The translations under genes were made by a program, and so were the position numbers. From NCBI GenBank assembly GCA_947494325.1, contig CANLUS010000008.1:1-64000 (forward strand): a stretch of 64,000 nucleotides of DNA, written 5' to 3'. The DNA comes from an uncultured Flavobacteriaceae bacterium. GTDB lineage: Bacteria; Bacteroidota; Bacteroidia; Flavobacteriales; Flavobacteriaceae. The notes beneath the pieces are model-generated. The model made no database searches. It saw nothing but the letters and a program-made list of their open reading frames with translations, and was not told the origin of the DNA. Positions 17,706-24,823 of the stretch are shown here, piece after piece (position 1 is the stretch's first letter; each line of letters opens with the position of its first letter).

Positions 17706-18412
17706 GTCGTAATATGTTGCTTATAGTAGCTATGTAATTCTTCCGCAGAAGCTCCAAACCATTTTTTTATATAGATCATTAAAAAATGATATTGTAATTT
17801 CCATATACCATTTTTGATATAGGCTCTAGAAGATGAAATGAGGGTCTCTTGAATCACCGTAAACTCTTTTCGAGCATATAATTTATTAATAAAGTCATTG
17901 TCTTCATATATGATGAAACGCTCATCAAAACCTCCAATTTCATTGAATAACTGTTTTGTTACGAACTGACTTTGATCACCTCCTCTACAAGCGCGCCAGC
18001 TAAATTGGGTAAACCAACTAACTAAGTACAACCACCAATGTCGATGGTTGAATTGCATTTTGAAACAACCTGCAGCATTCCCTTTTTTTATTTCATTTAT
18101 GATAAGGCGATCATAATTTTTTGGAGGGAAGGAATCGGCATGTAAGAAATAAAGAATATTTCCTGTAGCTTCTTGCGCACCAGCATTCATTTGTTTTGCA
18201 CGGCCTTTTTTAGAATATATTTGTTTGAAGAGATCTGAAGAATTAGCGATTATACGATTAACAATATCTTGTGAACTATCGGTACTGCCACCATCCACGA
18301 CAATAATTTCGGCTAAATTTTTTCTTGTTGCATTATCTTTTAAATGTGTGAGTAGATTCAGAATATTATCTGCCTCATTTAAAACTGGAATGATTACGGA
18401 GATTTTATTCAT
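17702..18412 (-). CDS. TIGR04283-type glycosyltransferase of the arsenosugar locus
   Basis: 236-aa soluble GT2 enzyme. VIIPVLNEADNI (6-17), VDGGSTDSS, KQMNAGA and LHADSFPP give the GT-A donor site. CRGGDQSQFV and GGFDERFIIYEDND match the TIGR04283 subgroup, which is associated with arsenosugar gene sets. It is expected to transfer a (possibly arsenic-bearing) sugar, but its donor and acceptor have not been defined as far as I know. It is the last gene of the minus-strand locus and overlaps the DUF547 gene upstream by 8 bp. Confidence 0.85.
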   Translation of the reverse strand: MNKISVIIPVLNEADNILNLLTHLKDNATRKNLAEIIVVDGGSTDSSQDIVNRIIANSSDLFKQIYSKKGRAKQMNAGAQEATGNILYFLHADSFPPKNYDRLIINEIKKGNAAGCFKMQFNHRHWWLYLVSWFTQFSWRACRGGDQSQFVTKQLFNEIGGFDERFIIYEDNDFINKLYARKEFTVIQETLISSSRAYIKNGIWKLQYHFLMIYIKKWFGASAEELHSYYKQHITT

Positions 18413-19277
18413 TTAAGTCCCAGTTGTAATCCAAAAAGGATTTCTTAGCATTTTTAGAAATACTTATGTCAGTGTACTTATTTAAAAAATCGATAATTGT
18501 ACCGTCTCTTTTAAAATCTTTTGCGAACCATTTAAATATTTTTGAGAGCTTGATTGACTTTTCAGAAATAATATTTCTTTCAGGATTTTTTAAAAAATCT
18601 TTGGTGACCTTAGTCAATTGTGCTTCTAAATTGTCGGCTGTATACGCCTCATTTATTAATTTAGGACAAGAATAAGAGGCACAAACAATACCAAAATGAA
18701 TTCTTGGTTCATTCATTTTTCTCAAAATTTGATGTTCAATTTCATTCAATGTATACCATTTACTCCCCAATTGCCAAAGAAGCTGATCCCAAGGATTTTT
18801 AATATCCTTAATGCTCTTTAGAGGATAATTTCTTATAATAAGATCTACTGTTAAGGCATTATAAGCATTGATCCAATAGGCTAATTTATCTTCTCTGCTC
18901 CATGCATCGGAAGGGATGTTTTTATTGAGATTTTCAATATATTTATTCAATTCGTTCTGATCTTTGGCAAATCCTTTGTAGTTCACATTTCCCTTATCAG
19001 ATACATGTTTTTGCAAAAGTTGATGCCAAACTTTATGACTGATAACATTAGATGCTGAAATCAAATCTATTTCAATATGTTCTATGATATCACCTGGTTT
19101 TGGTTCTAAAGCGGTCTCTTCAACTTCAATTTCGCTATTCGCTATCGGAGTTTTAGTTGCCTTTGTTACAATATCGGTAACGGTTTTTTTTTGTACAGAT
19201 GATCTATTCGTAGTTTGTTTAGCTCCGAAACAAGAAGACATGACATAGATTGCTATAATCGCATAGATATATTTCAT
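18405..19277 (-). CDS. DUF547 domain lipoprotein
   Basis: 290 aa with a lipoprotein signal (MSSC, Cys16), then a Ser/Thr/Glu-rich linker to about residue 70 and a DUF547 domain. The domain carries LAYWINAYNALTVDLII, HFGIVCASYSCPKLINEAY and a C-terminal LDYNWDLNE. The conserved histidine and cysteines match those in the other DUF547 protein of the window (11670-12383), but this copy is lipid-anchored. Function unknown. It sits between the sterol-desaturase-like gene and the TIGR04283 glycosyltransferase, overlapping the latter by 8 bp, so it probably belongs to the same envelope-related step. Confidence 0.85.
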   Translation of the reverse strand: MKYIYAIIAIYVMSSCFGAKQTTNRSSVQKKTVTDIVTKATKTPIANSEIEVEETALEPKPGDIIEHIEIDLISASNVISHKVWHQLLQKHVSDKGNVNYKGFAKDQNELNKYIENLNKNIPSDAWSREDKLAYWINAYNALTVDLIIRNYPLKSIKDIKNPWDQLLWQLGSKWYTLNEIEHQILRKMNEPRIHFGIVCASYSCPKLINEAYTADNLEAQLTKVTKDFLKNPERNIISEKSIKLSKIFKWFAKDFKRDGTIIDFLNKYTDISISKNAKKSFLDYNWDLNE

Positions 19278-19325
19278 AAGATCTAACTATTTTTTAAGTA
19301 TTTCGAAAAATCATGCCAAAGAGGC

Positions 19326-20204
19326 CTAATCTTTATGGAGAGGATACAATTCTTGTTGGATAAAATTCTGAGGAAAATTTTCATCCCCTTCAAAACCAAG
19401 CTCAATATCTCTTCCGTCGTGCGGAATGTAATTTGTTTTAAAAATATAATCCCATACACTTAAGGTAAGTCCGAAATTCACACCATACCTTACAGGAAGT
19501 TCTTTGCTATGATGCCAAATATGCATTTTAGGATTATTGAAAAGATATTTTAACGGGCCATAGCTCCAACCTAAGTTGGCATGATTCAAATGACCGATAG
19601 CAATACTGAAAAAATATACAATCGCAACATCTTGCGCATCAAATCCGCCAATAACTGCCATTGGAATATAAAGTAATGATTTATAAACCACAGGTTCCAT
19701 CCAGTGGTATCTTAAATGCGCTGCAAATCCCATTTGTTTGACACTGTGATGCACTTTGTGAAAATTCCATAGAAATTCCACGCGATGAAGCAAGCGATGT
19801 GTATTCCATTGCACAAAATCTGAAACAAGAAAAAAGATCAATAGGCCAAGCCATTTTGGTAAATCATCAACATCAAATAGCTGAAAACTACCGATAGAGA
19901 TTCCAATAGTACTCAAAAGGTCATCGAAAAATTGTGCTACCGTATTTGACAGTGCAATTAATACAATCAAGTTAAGTAAAAAGAAATTGAAAAACATGTA
20001 GAAGGTATCTAACCAAAAATCTTTCCTAAAAATGGACTGATTTTTCCGCCAAGGAAACACAATTTCTAATAGCCAAACGATTAGAGAAATGGCAATTAAA
20101 CCATAGAAATAATTATCCCAATGATTTTGAAATAATAGTTCTTGCTTCAAGTAATTCCAATACCCTGAATACGAATTTTTAATAATGTCTAGGTATTTTT
20201 CCAT
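19326..20204 (-). CDS. sterol desaturase / fatty acid hydroxylase superfamily membrane protein
   Basis: 292 aa with about five membrane helices. All histidine boxes of the di-iron superfamily are present: H136xxxH140, H149xxHH153, H205xxH208 and H228xxHH232. Known members hydroxylate or desaturate lipids (C4 sterol, fatty acid or alkylglycerol), so a lipid substrate in the inner membrane is likely. It lies downstream of arsM, past a strong terminator-like hairpin, and a weak promoter core (TATCTTTA, minus strand, 20212-20219) sits just before its ATG. It may therefore be transcribed separately or by read-through. A link to arsenic-containing lipids is speculation from position. Confidence 0.83.
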   Translation of the reverse strand: MEKYLDIIKNSYSGYWNYLKQELLFQNHWDNYFYGLIAISLIVWLLEIVFPWRKNQSIFRKDFWLDTFYMFFNFFLLNLIVLIALSNTVAQFFDDLLSTIGISIGSFQLFDVDDLPKWLGLLIFFLVSDFVQWNTHRLLHRVEFLWNFHKVHHSVKQMGFAAHLRYHWMEPVVYKSLLYIPMAVIGGFDAQDVAIVYFFSIAIGHLNHANLGWSYGPLKYLFNNPKMHIWHHSKELPVRYGVNFGLTLSVWDYIFKTNYIPHDGRDIELGFEGDENFPQNFIQQELYPLHKD

Positions 20205-20230
20205 CTCGATATAAAGATACTATATTTCAT

Positions 20231-20263
20231 AAAAAAAAGAGATACTCGTCGAGTGTCTCTTTT
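20231..20263 (-). terminator. intrinsic terminator after arsM
   Basis: On the minus strand AAAGAGACACTC pairs with GAGTATCTCTTT (12 bp with one wobble, 20236-20262) across a very short loop, followed by a run of eight T. It starts about 20 bases past the arsM stop and should end the AhpD-to-ArsM transcript. Confidence 0.85.
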
Positions 20264-20282
20264 ATCATTTCTAATGTTGTTG

Positions 20283-21251
20283 TTAACAGCAGCCGCCTCC
20301 ATCATAATGGAAAGTAGATTCTGAAAAGTATATATCATCTCTTCCTAAAGCTTGTAATGCTCCAGCGGTTTTATCACAAATAGCCAACGGTTGATTTTTC
20401 AACAATGTGTGTCCGAGGCCGTCGTCGAAATAATCCTCATCACCATAATAAATAGCTGCTTTCCCAGTAAAAATACAAGGACCATCTTCGGGCATAGGAT
20501 CTTTAATAGCGGCTACCTCTATCGATTCAATATATATCAATTCATCTGTAGGATAGTTCTTAGGATCTAATATTCGATAAGGCTTTCGCGCTCTAATTTC
20601 TATCGTTCCGAAACCAGCATCAGTAAGTGCCTTGACGTAATCAGCAATAGACAAACTTCCGCTAAGGCAAAGAGCCCTTAAACGTTCGTCATTGCGCAAT
20701 TCATCATTCATTGGCTGCTCGCACGTAGGATCACTCATTACCAATCGGCCATGAGGTTTTAACACACGATACATTTCGGCAATTGCCTTTTTTAAATCAT
20801 CAGATTTAAAGATGTTAAACAAGCAATTTTGTGCGGCTACATCTATTGAATTATCTTCGACAGGTAAATTCATCGCATCTCCTTTGCGAAGATCAACAAA
20901 ATCACTTTTGAACCATGGATTCATCGCTTCTGCCTCTTTAAAATTGATACGCGAAGCTTCGAGCATTTCGTCAACAACATCTAAACCAATCACGCCGCCT
21001 TTATTTCTGTTGAAATAAGCAAATTGTAATAATTCCATACCACCTCCAACACCAACATATAACATTTTTGGATTATTGGTCAAATCACGCGCATGCACTG
21101 TACTCCCGCATCCGTAGTTCATTTCTTGCATAATCTTAGGAATCTTCAACCCTGGAAGCTCCCAAATTGGATTAGTTGTGCAACATAAGCCAACATCAGG
21201 TGTTAGAGCAGCTTCTTTATATACATTATGCGTTGTTTCTAAATAGCTCAT
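20283..21251 (-). CDS. arsM: arsenite methyltransferase of the arsenosugar type
   Basis: 322-aa SAM-dependent methyltransferase that should convert As(III) to methylated species, the dimethyl form feeding arsenosugar synthesis. The SAM site is LYVGVGGGMELLQFAY (64-79). Cysteines stand where ArsM enzymes bind arsenic: C48 in NYGCGST, C143 in AQNCLFNIF and C195 in CLSGSL. Extra pairs are C23-C24 and the very C-terminal C321-C322. MSDPTCEQP follows the Rossmann core. The arsenosugar subtype is recognised from the N-terminal CC and the adjacent arsS set. It lies 6 bp after the nucleoside phosphorylase gene and is followed by a strong terminator. Confidence 0.88.
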   Translation of the reverse strand: MSYLETTHNVYKEAALTPDVGLCCTTNPIWELPGLKIPKIMQEMNYGCGSTVHARDLTNNPKMLYVGVGGGMELLQFAYFNRNKGGVIGLDVVDEMLEASRINFKEAEAMNPWFKSDFVDLRKGDAMNLPVEDNSIDVAAQNCLFNIFKSDDLKKAIAEMYRVLKPHGRLVMSDPTCEQPMNDELRNDERLRALCLSGSLSIADYVKALTDAGFGTIEIRARKPYRILDPKNYPTDELIYIESIEVAAIKDPMPEDGPCIFTGKAAIYYGDEDYFDDGLGHTLLKNQPLAICDKTAGALQALGRDDIYFSESTFHYDGGGCC

Positions 21252-21257
21252 AAATAA

Positions 21258-22073
21258 TCAAATAGATTGTATTAATTCTTTAAACAATAGTATCATTTTT
21301 GGTTCAGCTTTTCCGGCGATCGCTATGATTTCTTCAATATTTACAGGCTGTAAATTTTTAGGATCACATTCATCCGTTAATACTGAAATGGCACTACATG
21401 GCAAGTTTAAATGTTTTGCAACAATTACCTCAGGAACAGTACTCATACCTACAGCATCAGCTTCTAATATTTGTAGCATCCGATATTCTGCTCTTGTCTC
21501 TAATTGTGGCCCTACCACACTAGCATAGACACCTTCTTTCAAGTCTATGTCGTTGCTTTTAGCAATAGCTTTCAGTTTATTGTTTAATTTTTTTGAATAG
21601 GGTTCGAGCATATCGGCAAATAACTCGCCGAAATTACCAGCCCCTTTAAAGGCTAAGGGCGAACTACCTTGTAAATTAATATGATCATCAATGAGCATCA
21701 AATCTCCTTTTTTATACGTCAAATTGATAGCTCCTGCAGCATTCGAAATCAATAAATGCTGGATGCCGAGTTCATGCATTATGCGAACACCATAAGTTAC
21801 TTCCCATAGATCGTAGCCTTCATATAAATGAAATCGCCCCGACATGACAACTACTTTTTTACCAGACAGCGTTCCGTAAATAAGCTTACCAGAATGAAAT
21901 TCTACCGTTGCCGTTGGAAAATTTGGAATGTCTGAGTATAATAATTCACTTTCGATAATTATTTCATCTACTAATTTCCCCAGGCCAGTACCTAATACAA
22001 TACCAACTTCAGGATTCAAGAAGCCTTGAGATGTTAGAAAATCATGGGTTTCTTTCAGTTGTACTTTCTTCAT
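21258..22073 (-). CDS. purine nucleoside phosphorylase, trimeric type
   Basis: 271-aa PNP-I enzyme that splits purine nucleosides with phosphate into base and (deoxy)ribose-1-phosphate. Signatures: VLGTGLGK (phosphate loop), MSGRFHLYEGYDLW, ISNAAGAINLTYKKGD, the MSTVPEV loop and VLTDECDP. The gene is wedged between arsM and the DUF2064 gene, overlapping the latter by 4 bp. In this context it could phosphorolyse the ArsS product (a 5'-dimethylarsinoyl adenosine) to an arsenoribose-1-phosphate. That use is my inference; the enzyme may equally serve purine salvage. Confidence 0.9.
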   Translation of the reverse strand: MKKVQLKETHDFLTSQGFLNPEVGIVLGTGLGKLVDEIIIESELLYSDIPNFPTATVEFHSGKLIYGTLSGKKVVVMSGRFHLYEGYDLWEVTYGVRIMHELGIQHLLISNAAGAINLTYKKGDLMLIDDHINLQGSSPLAFKGAGNFGELFADMLEPYSKKLNNKLKAIAKSNDIDLKEGVYASVVGPQLETRAEYRMLQILEADAVGMSTVPEVIVAKHLNLPCSAISVLTDECDPKNLQPVNIEEIIAIAGKAEPKMILLFKELIQSI

Positions 22074-22702
22074 TGATTGACAATTTGTTTGGTCATTTTT
22101 TGAATGTGTAGATTTCTCTTGTAAAAATCAGATGCAATTAAATCTTCAAAGGTATCGATATCATTCAAACTTTGCAGCAAAGAAAATTTTGCATTTTTTG
22201 TCGTCAATTCTTCTAAGGTAGTTTCCAATAAATGTGATTGACTCCAAGGTTTATTTTCAAAGACACCTGTGTTCATTTTAGTTTGTCCAATTAAATAATA
22301 ACCACCGTCATCTGCGGGACCAAAAACGAGTTCATTTTGCGATAGTTGTTTAAAAGCATCACGAATAATGGTTTCTGAAATTTCGGGTAGATCAGAACCT
22401 ATGAGCACAATTTTTTCATAGCCATCAGCAAAACCATCCATGAAAGCGTTTTTCATACGTTCACCTAAATCGGCACCTTGCTGGACAGTTTTAAATGTAT
22501 TCGGCCATTTATAATCAATCACGACATCAGAAAAATAGATGCGTTTTTCAACAGGTAAATTGGTGGTGATAGTTTCAGTGATTTTAAAAAGTTCTTTATA
22601 TATTTCAAAAGCTCCCTGATCACCAATAGTTTTCGCTAATCGTGTTTTTACTTTTCCTAGTTTTATGTTTTTTACGAAAACAATCAATAATTCTTTATTC
22701 AT
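22070..22702 (-). CDS. TIGR04282 / DUF2064 protein of the arsenosugar locus
   Basis: 210 aa from the ATG at 22702; the GTG at 22714 would add four residues. Motifs are KNIKLGKVKTRLAK near the N-terminus, GADLGERM, GSDLPEI and FGPADDGGYYLIG. This is the DUF2064/TIGR04282 group, called an arsenosugar biosynthesis glycosyltransferase by annotation. Its fold is that of a GT-A or nucleotidyltransferase (CofC-like), so it may activate a sugar phosphate rather than transfer a sugar. The start overlaps the rhodanese gene's end by 8 bp and the stop overlaps the phosphorylase start by 4 bp. Confidence 0.85.
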   Translation of the reverse strand: MNKELLIVFVKNIKLGKVKTRLAKTIGDQGAFEIYKELFKITETITTNLPVEKRIYFSDVVIDYKWPNTFKTVQQGADLGERMKNAFMDGFADGYEKIVLIGSDLPEISETIIRDAFKQLSQNELVFGPADDGGYYLIGQTKMNTGVFENKPWSQSHLLETTLEELTTKNAKFSLLQSLNDIDTFEDLIASDFYKRNLHIQKMTKQIVNQ

Positions 22703-23192
22703 AAACCTTCTCACCTTTTAGTAACCATACCCCCCATTCTTTAGAGTATGCATGTACTTTATTGGTTTCTACACCTTTTGTAAAAACTTTATTTCCTTCA
22801 TTCTTCCATTCAAAAATTCCTCCAAACAGGTTATAGATGTTGGTATAACCCTTGCTTTTTAATTGTTCAGCAATATCTTCAGAACGAACCCCTAAAGAAC
22901 AATATACTATTATTTTAGCGTCTTTCTGAGGTAATTTTTTGATGGTTTTCTGAATGTCAAACTTTTCATAGCCCACAAACAACGCATTTTTTAAATGACT
23001 TACATTATACTCATTTTTTTCACGAGCATCTAATAAAACAATATTAGAATCTGTAGCTTTTAGTTTATTTACTGTGATATATGGGATGTTTTCGGTGTTG
23101 TACTTTTTTAATACTTCAGCCAATGTTTTTTGCCCGTATGAATTTGACACACCTGAAAAAAGCAAGATTAATATAAACACTATTTTTTTCAT
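22695..23192 (-). CDS. secreted rhodanese-like domain protein
   Basis: 165 aa with a signal peptide (VSNSYG, about residue 20) and one rhodanese domain. LLDAREKNEYNVSHLKNA and the active-site loop IVYCSLGVRSED (Cys near residue 98) are intact. Rhodaneses move sulfane sulfur or bind oxyanions. The predicted export suggests periplasmic action. Inside an arsenosugar operon it could supply sulfur for thio-arsenicals or handle arsenic oxyanions, but I see no direct evidence. It starts 12 bp after arsS ends, which favours co-transcription. Confidence 0.83.
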   Translation of the reverse strand: MKKIVFILILLFSGVSNSYGQKTLAEVLKKYNTENIPYITVNKLKATDSNIVLLDAREKNEYNVSHLKNALFVGYEKFDIQKTIKKLPQKDAKIIVYCSLGVRSEDIAEQLKSKGYTNIYNLFGGIFEWKNEGNKVFTKGVETNKVHAYSKEWGVWLLKGEKVYE

Positions 23193-23204
23193 ATAACTAT
23201 GCCT

Positions 23205-24260
23205 TTAAGCAACAACACCTTGACAGCTGCTACCAGCGCCCGCAGTGCAGCCATAACAATGTTGATTAATGATAATATTTCTGTCTTGTAATACCTCTTC
23301 GTTATATTTCGAAATATGTTTGATTTTACTGTTTACTTTTAAATTCAACATTTGATTAAAGTCACAATCATATAACCAGCCATCCCAGCTAATAGAAATA
23401 GTATTCGTGCACATCACATTCTCAACAGCGGCTGGATTATAAGCATCTACTAAGGCAAACATATAGTCTTCGTAATTTTCGGAGGCAATTAAATAATCTA
23501 GGAATCTACTAATGGGCAAGTTCGTAATGGCGAAGAGACTATTAAATTCAATATTAAAATCATCTTTTAGAGCCTTTTTAAAGTCTTGTTCTAAGGCCAT
23601 TTGATCTCCAGGTAAATAGGCTCCAGAAGGGTTGTAAACTAAGTCTAATTTCAAATTGCTATCTGGCATGCCGTAACCAACTGCATTTAATTCTTGTAAA
23701 GCTTTTATTGATTTATCAAAAACTCCATTTCCGCGTTGTTTGTCGGTCTTTCCACGAGTCCAATGGGGCATTGACGAAACAACATGCACATTATACTTTT
23801 TGAAAAATTCGGGTAAGTCATAATATTTTTTGTTTGCTCGAATAATGGTTAAGTTAGATCGAACAATAAAATCTTTAATTCCGGCTTTAGAAGCTTCTTC
23901 GACAAACCATCTAAAGTTTGGGTTCATTTCTGGGGCTCCACCGGTGAGATCTAGGGTATGTGCACCTGTTTTTTCAATAACTTCCAAACACTGTTTCATA
24001 GTTTCTGTAGTCATGATTTCTTTACGGTCAGGGCCAGCATCTACGTGGCAATGGGCACATACCTGATTACACATGTATCCTAAGTTTATTTGAAGAATTT
24101 CCAATTTTTTTGGACGAAGTGGAAACTGATTTGTTTCCTTTATTTTTTTTGCAAACGTTGGCAATTCACCATTTGCAAAAATTCCGTTAGACAAAATTTC
24201 AAGCTGTCGCTCGGTATTTGCTAAATCATTATTTCTCGCTAAAAGAGATTTTTTCGACAT
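23205..24260 (-). CDS. arsS: arsenosugar biosynthesis radical SAM protein
   Basis: 351 aa. The N-terminal radical SAM domain has the cluster motif C64xxxC68xxC71 (GYMCNQVCAHCH). The C-terminal DUF3641 domain ends in CYGCTAGAGSSCQG with C335, C338 and C346. Some family members carry selenocysteine in this C-terminal motif; all are cysteine codons here. ArsS joins a 5'-deoxyadenosyl group to dimethylarsenic, giving the precursor of arsenosugars, after ArsM. It lies downstream of the AhpD-like gene across an 85-bp gap with a perfect inverted repeat (24312-24344) and upstream of the rhodanese gene. Confidence 0.9.
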   Translation of the reverse strand: MSKKSLLARNNDLANTERQLEILSNGIFANGELPTFAKKIKETNQFPLRPKKLEILQINLGYMCNQVCAHCHVDAGPDRKEIMTTETMKQCLEVIEKTGAHTLDLTGGAPEMNPNFRWFVEEASKAGIKDFIVRSNLTIIRANKKYYDLPEFFKKYNVHVVSSMPHWTRGKTDKQRGNGVFDKSIKALQELNAVGYGMPDSNLKLDLVYNPSGAYLPGDQMALEQDFKKALKDDFNIEFNSLFAITNLPISRFLDYLIASENYEDYMFALVDAYNPAAVENVMCTNTISISWDGWLYDCDFNQMLNLKVNSKIKHISKYNEEVLQDRNIIINQHCYGCTAGAGSSCQGVVA

Positions 24261-24311
24261 TTAAAATCTAGTATTATTTAAGATCCTTTAGTTTAGGAAA
24301 GGATTAACCAA

Positions 24312-24344
24312 CAATCACAATTTTGATTTTCAAAATTGTGATTG
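24312..24344. promoter_or_regulatory. perfect 14-bp inverted repeat between the AhpD-like gene and arsS
   Basis: CAATCACAATTTTG (24312-24325) and CAAAATTGTGATTG (24331-24344) are exact complements around a 5-base loop. It touches the AhpD-like stop codon (24346) and lies about 50 bases before the arsS ATG. No T-run follows on the minus strand, so it is not a canonical terminator. It could attenuate read-through, stabilise the upstream mRNA 3' end, or be a protein-binding palindrome. Confidence 0.7.
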
Positions 24345-24345
24345 T

Positions 24346-24681
24346 TTACATTTCTAATTTATTTACTTTATTCATCATTTGAACTCCATGAACCAGCGTA
24401 GCACCACTTTTAATCGCGGCTCCTACATGTACTGCTTCCATCATTTCTTCTTTGGTTATACCGCGTTGTAAACCATCTTTAGTATAGGCATCAATACAAT
24501 AAGGGCATTGTTCTGTATGTGAAACCGCCAAGGCGATTAAGGATTTTTCTCTAGCAGTAAGTGCTCCTTCTTCAAAGACCTTTCCATAATATTCAAAAAA
24601 TGAATCACCTAACTCTTTATTCCAATCAGAAATATTTCCAAATTTTCGTAAGTCTGCTGGATCATAATATGTTTTTGACAT
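24346..24681 (-). CDS. AhpD/carboxymuconolactone decarboxylase-like protein of the arsenosugar locus
   Basis: 111-aa protein of the AhpD-like fold. The redox motif CPYC lies in HTEQCPYCIDAYTK (about residues 56-69), and EAVHVGAAIKSGATLVHG follows. Proteins of this size next to arsS are annotated 'arsenosugar biosynthesis-associated peroxidase-like protein'. The CxxC suggests thiol-disulfide or peroxidase chemistry, perhaps keeping arsenic as As(III); that role is inferred. It appears to be the first gene of the locus, with a palindromic candidate operator 33 bp upstream of its ATG. Confidence 0.87.
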   Translation of the reverse strand: MSKTYYDPADLRKFGNISDWNKELGDSFFEYYGKVFEEGALTAREKSLIALAVSHTEQCPYCIDAYTKDGLQRGITKEEMMEAVHVGAAIKSGATLVHGVQMMNKVNKLEM

Positions 24682-24713
24682 AGTTATTGGTGTTATTTAT
24701 CTATAGATTAGTA

Positions 24714-24734
24714 TTAGTACGTGAAAAGTACTAA
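24714..24734 (-). promoter_or_regulatory. palindromic candidate operator of the arsenosugar operon
   Basis: TTAGTAC-N7-GTACTAA is a perfect 7-bp inverted repeat. On the minus strand it contains TACTTTTC, a one-mismatch version of the Bacteroidota -7 box. A bound regulator would block a promoter here. Its position, 33 bp before the first gene's start, is right for an operator. No ArsR-type or other regulator gene is present in the window, so the binding protein is unknown. Confidence 0.5.
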
Positions 24735-24823
24735 AGTTTACGGAAACCTAGTAAAAATTGCGATGTAAAATGTGTAGAAGAAAAAAAGGAGGGTAAGAGC
24801 AAGCCGAATTTATACCACTTTAT

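Noticed and set aside
23205-24260. Selenocysteine in ArsS
   Set aside because: The frame is open with cysteine codons throughout the C-terminal motif; there is no in-frame TGA.
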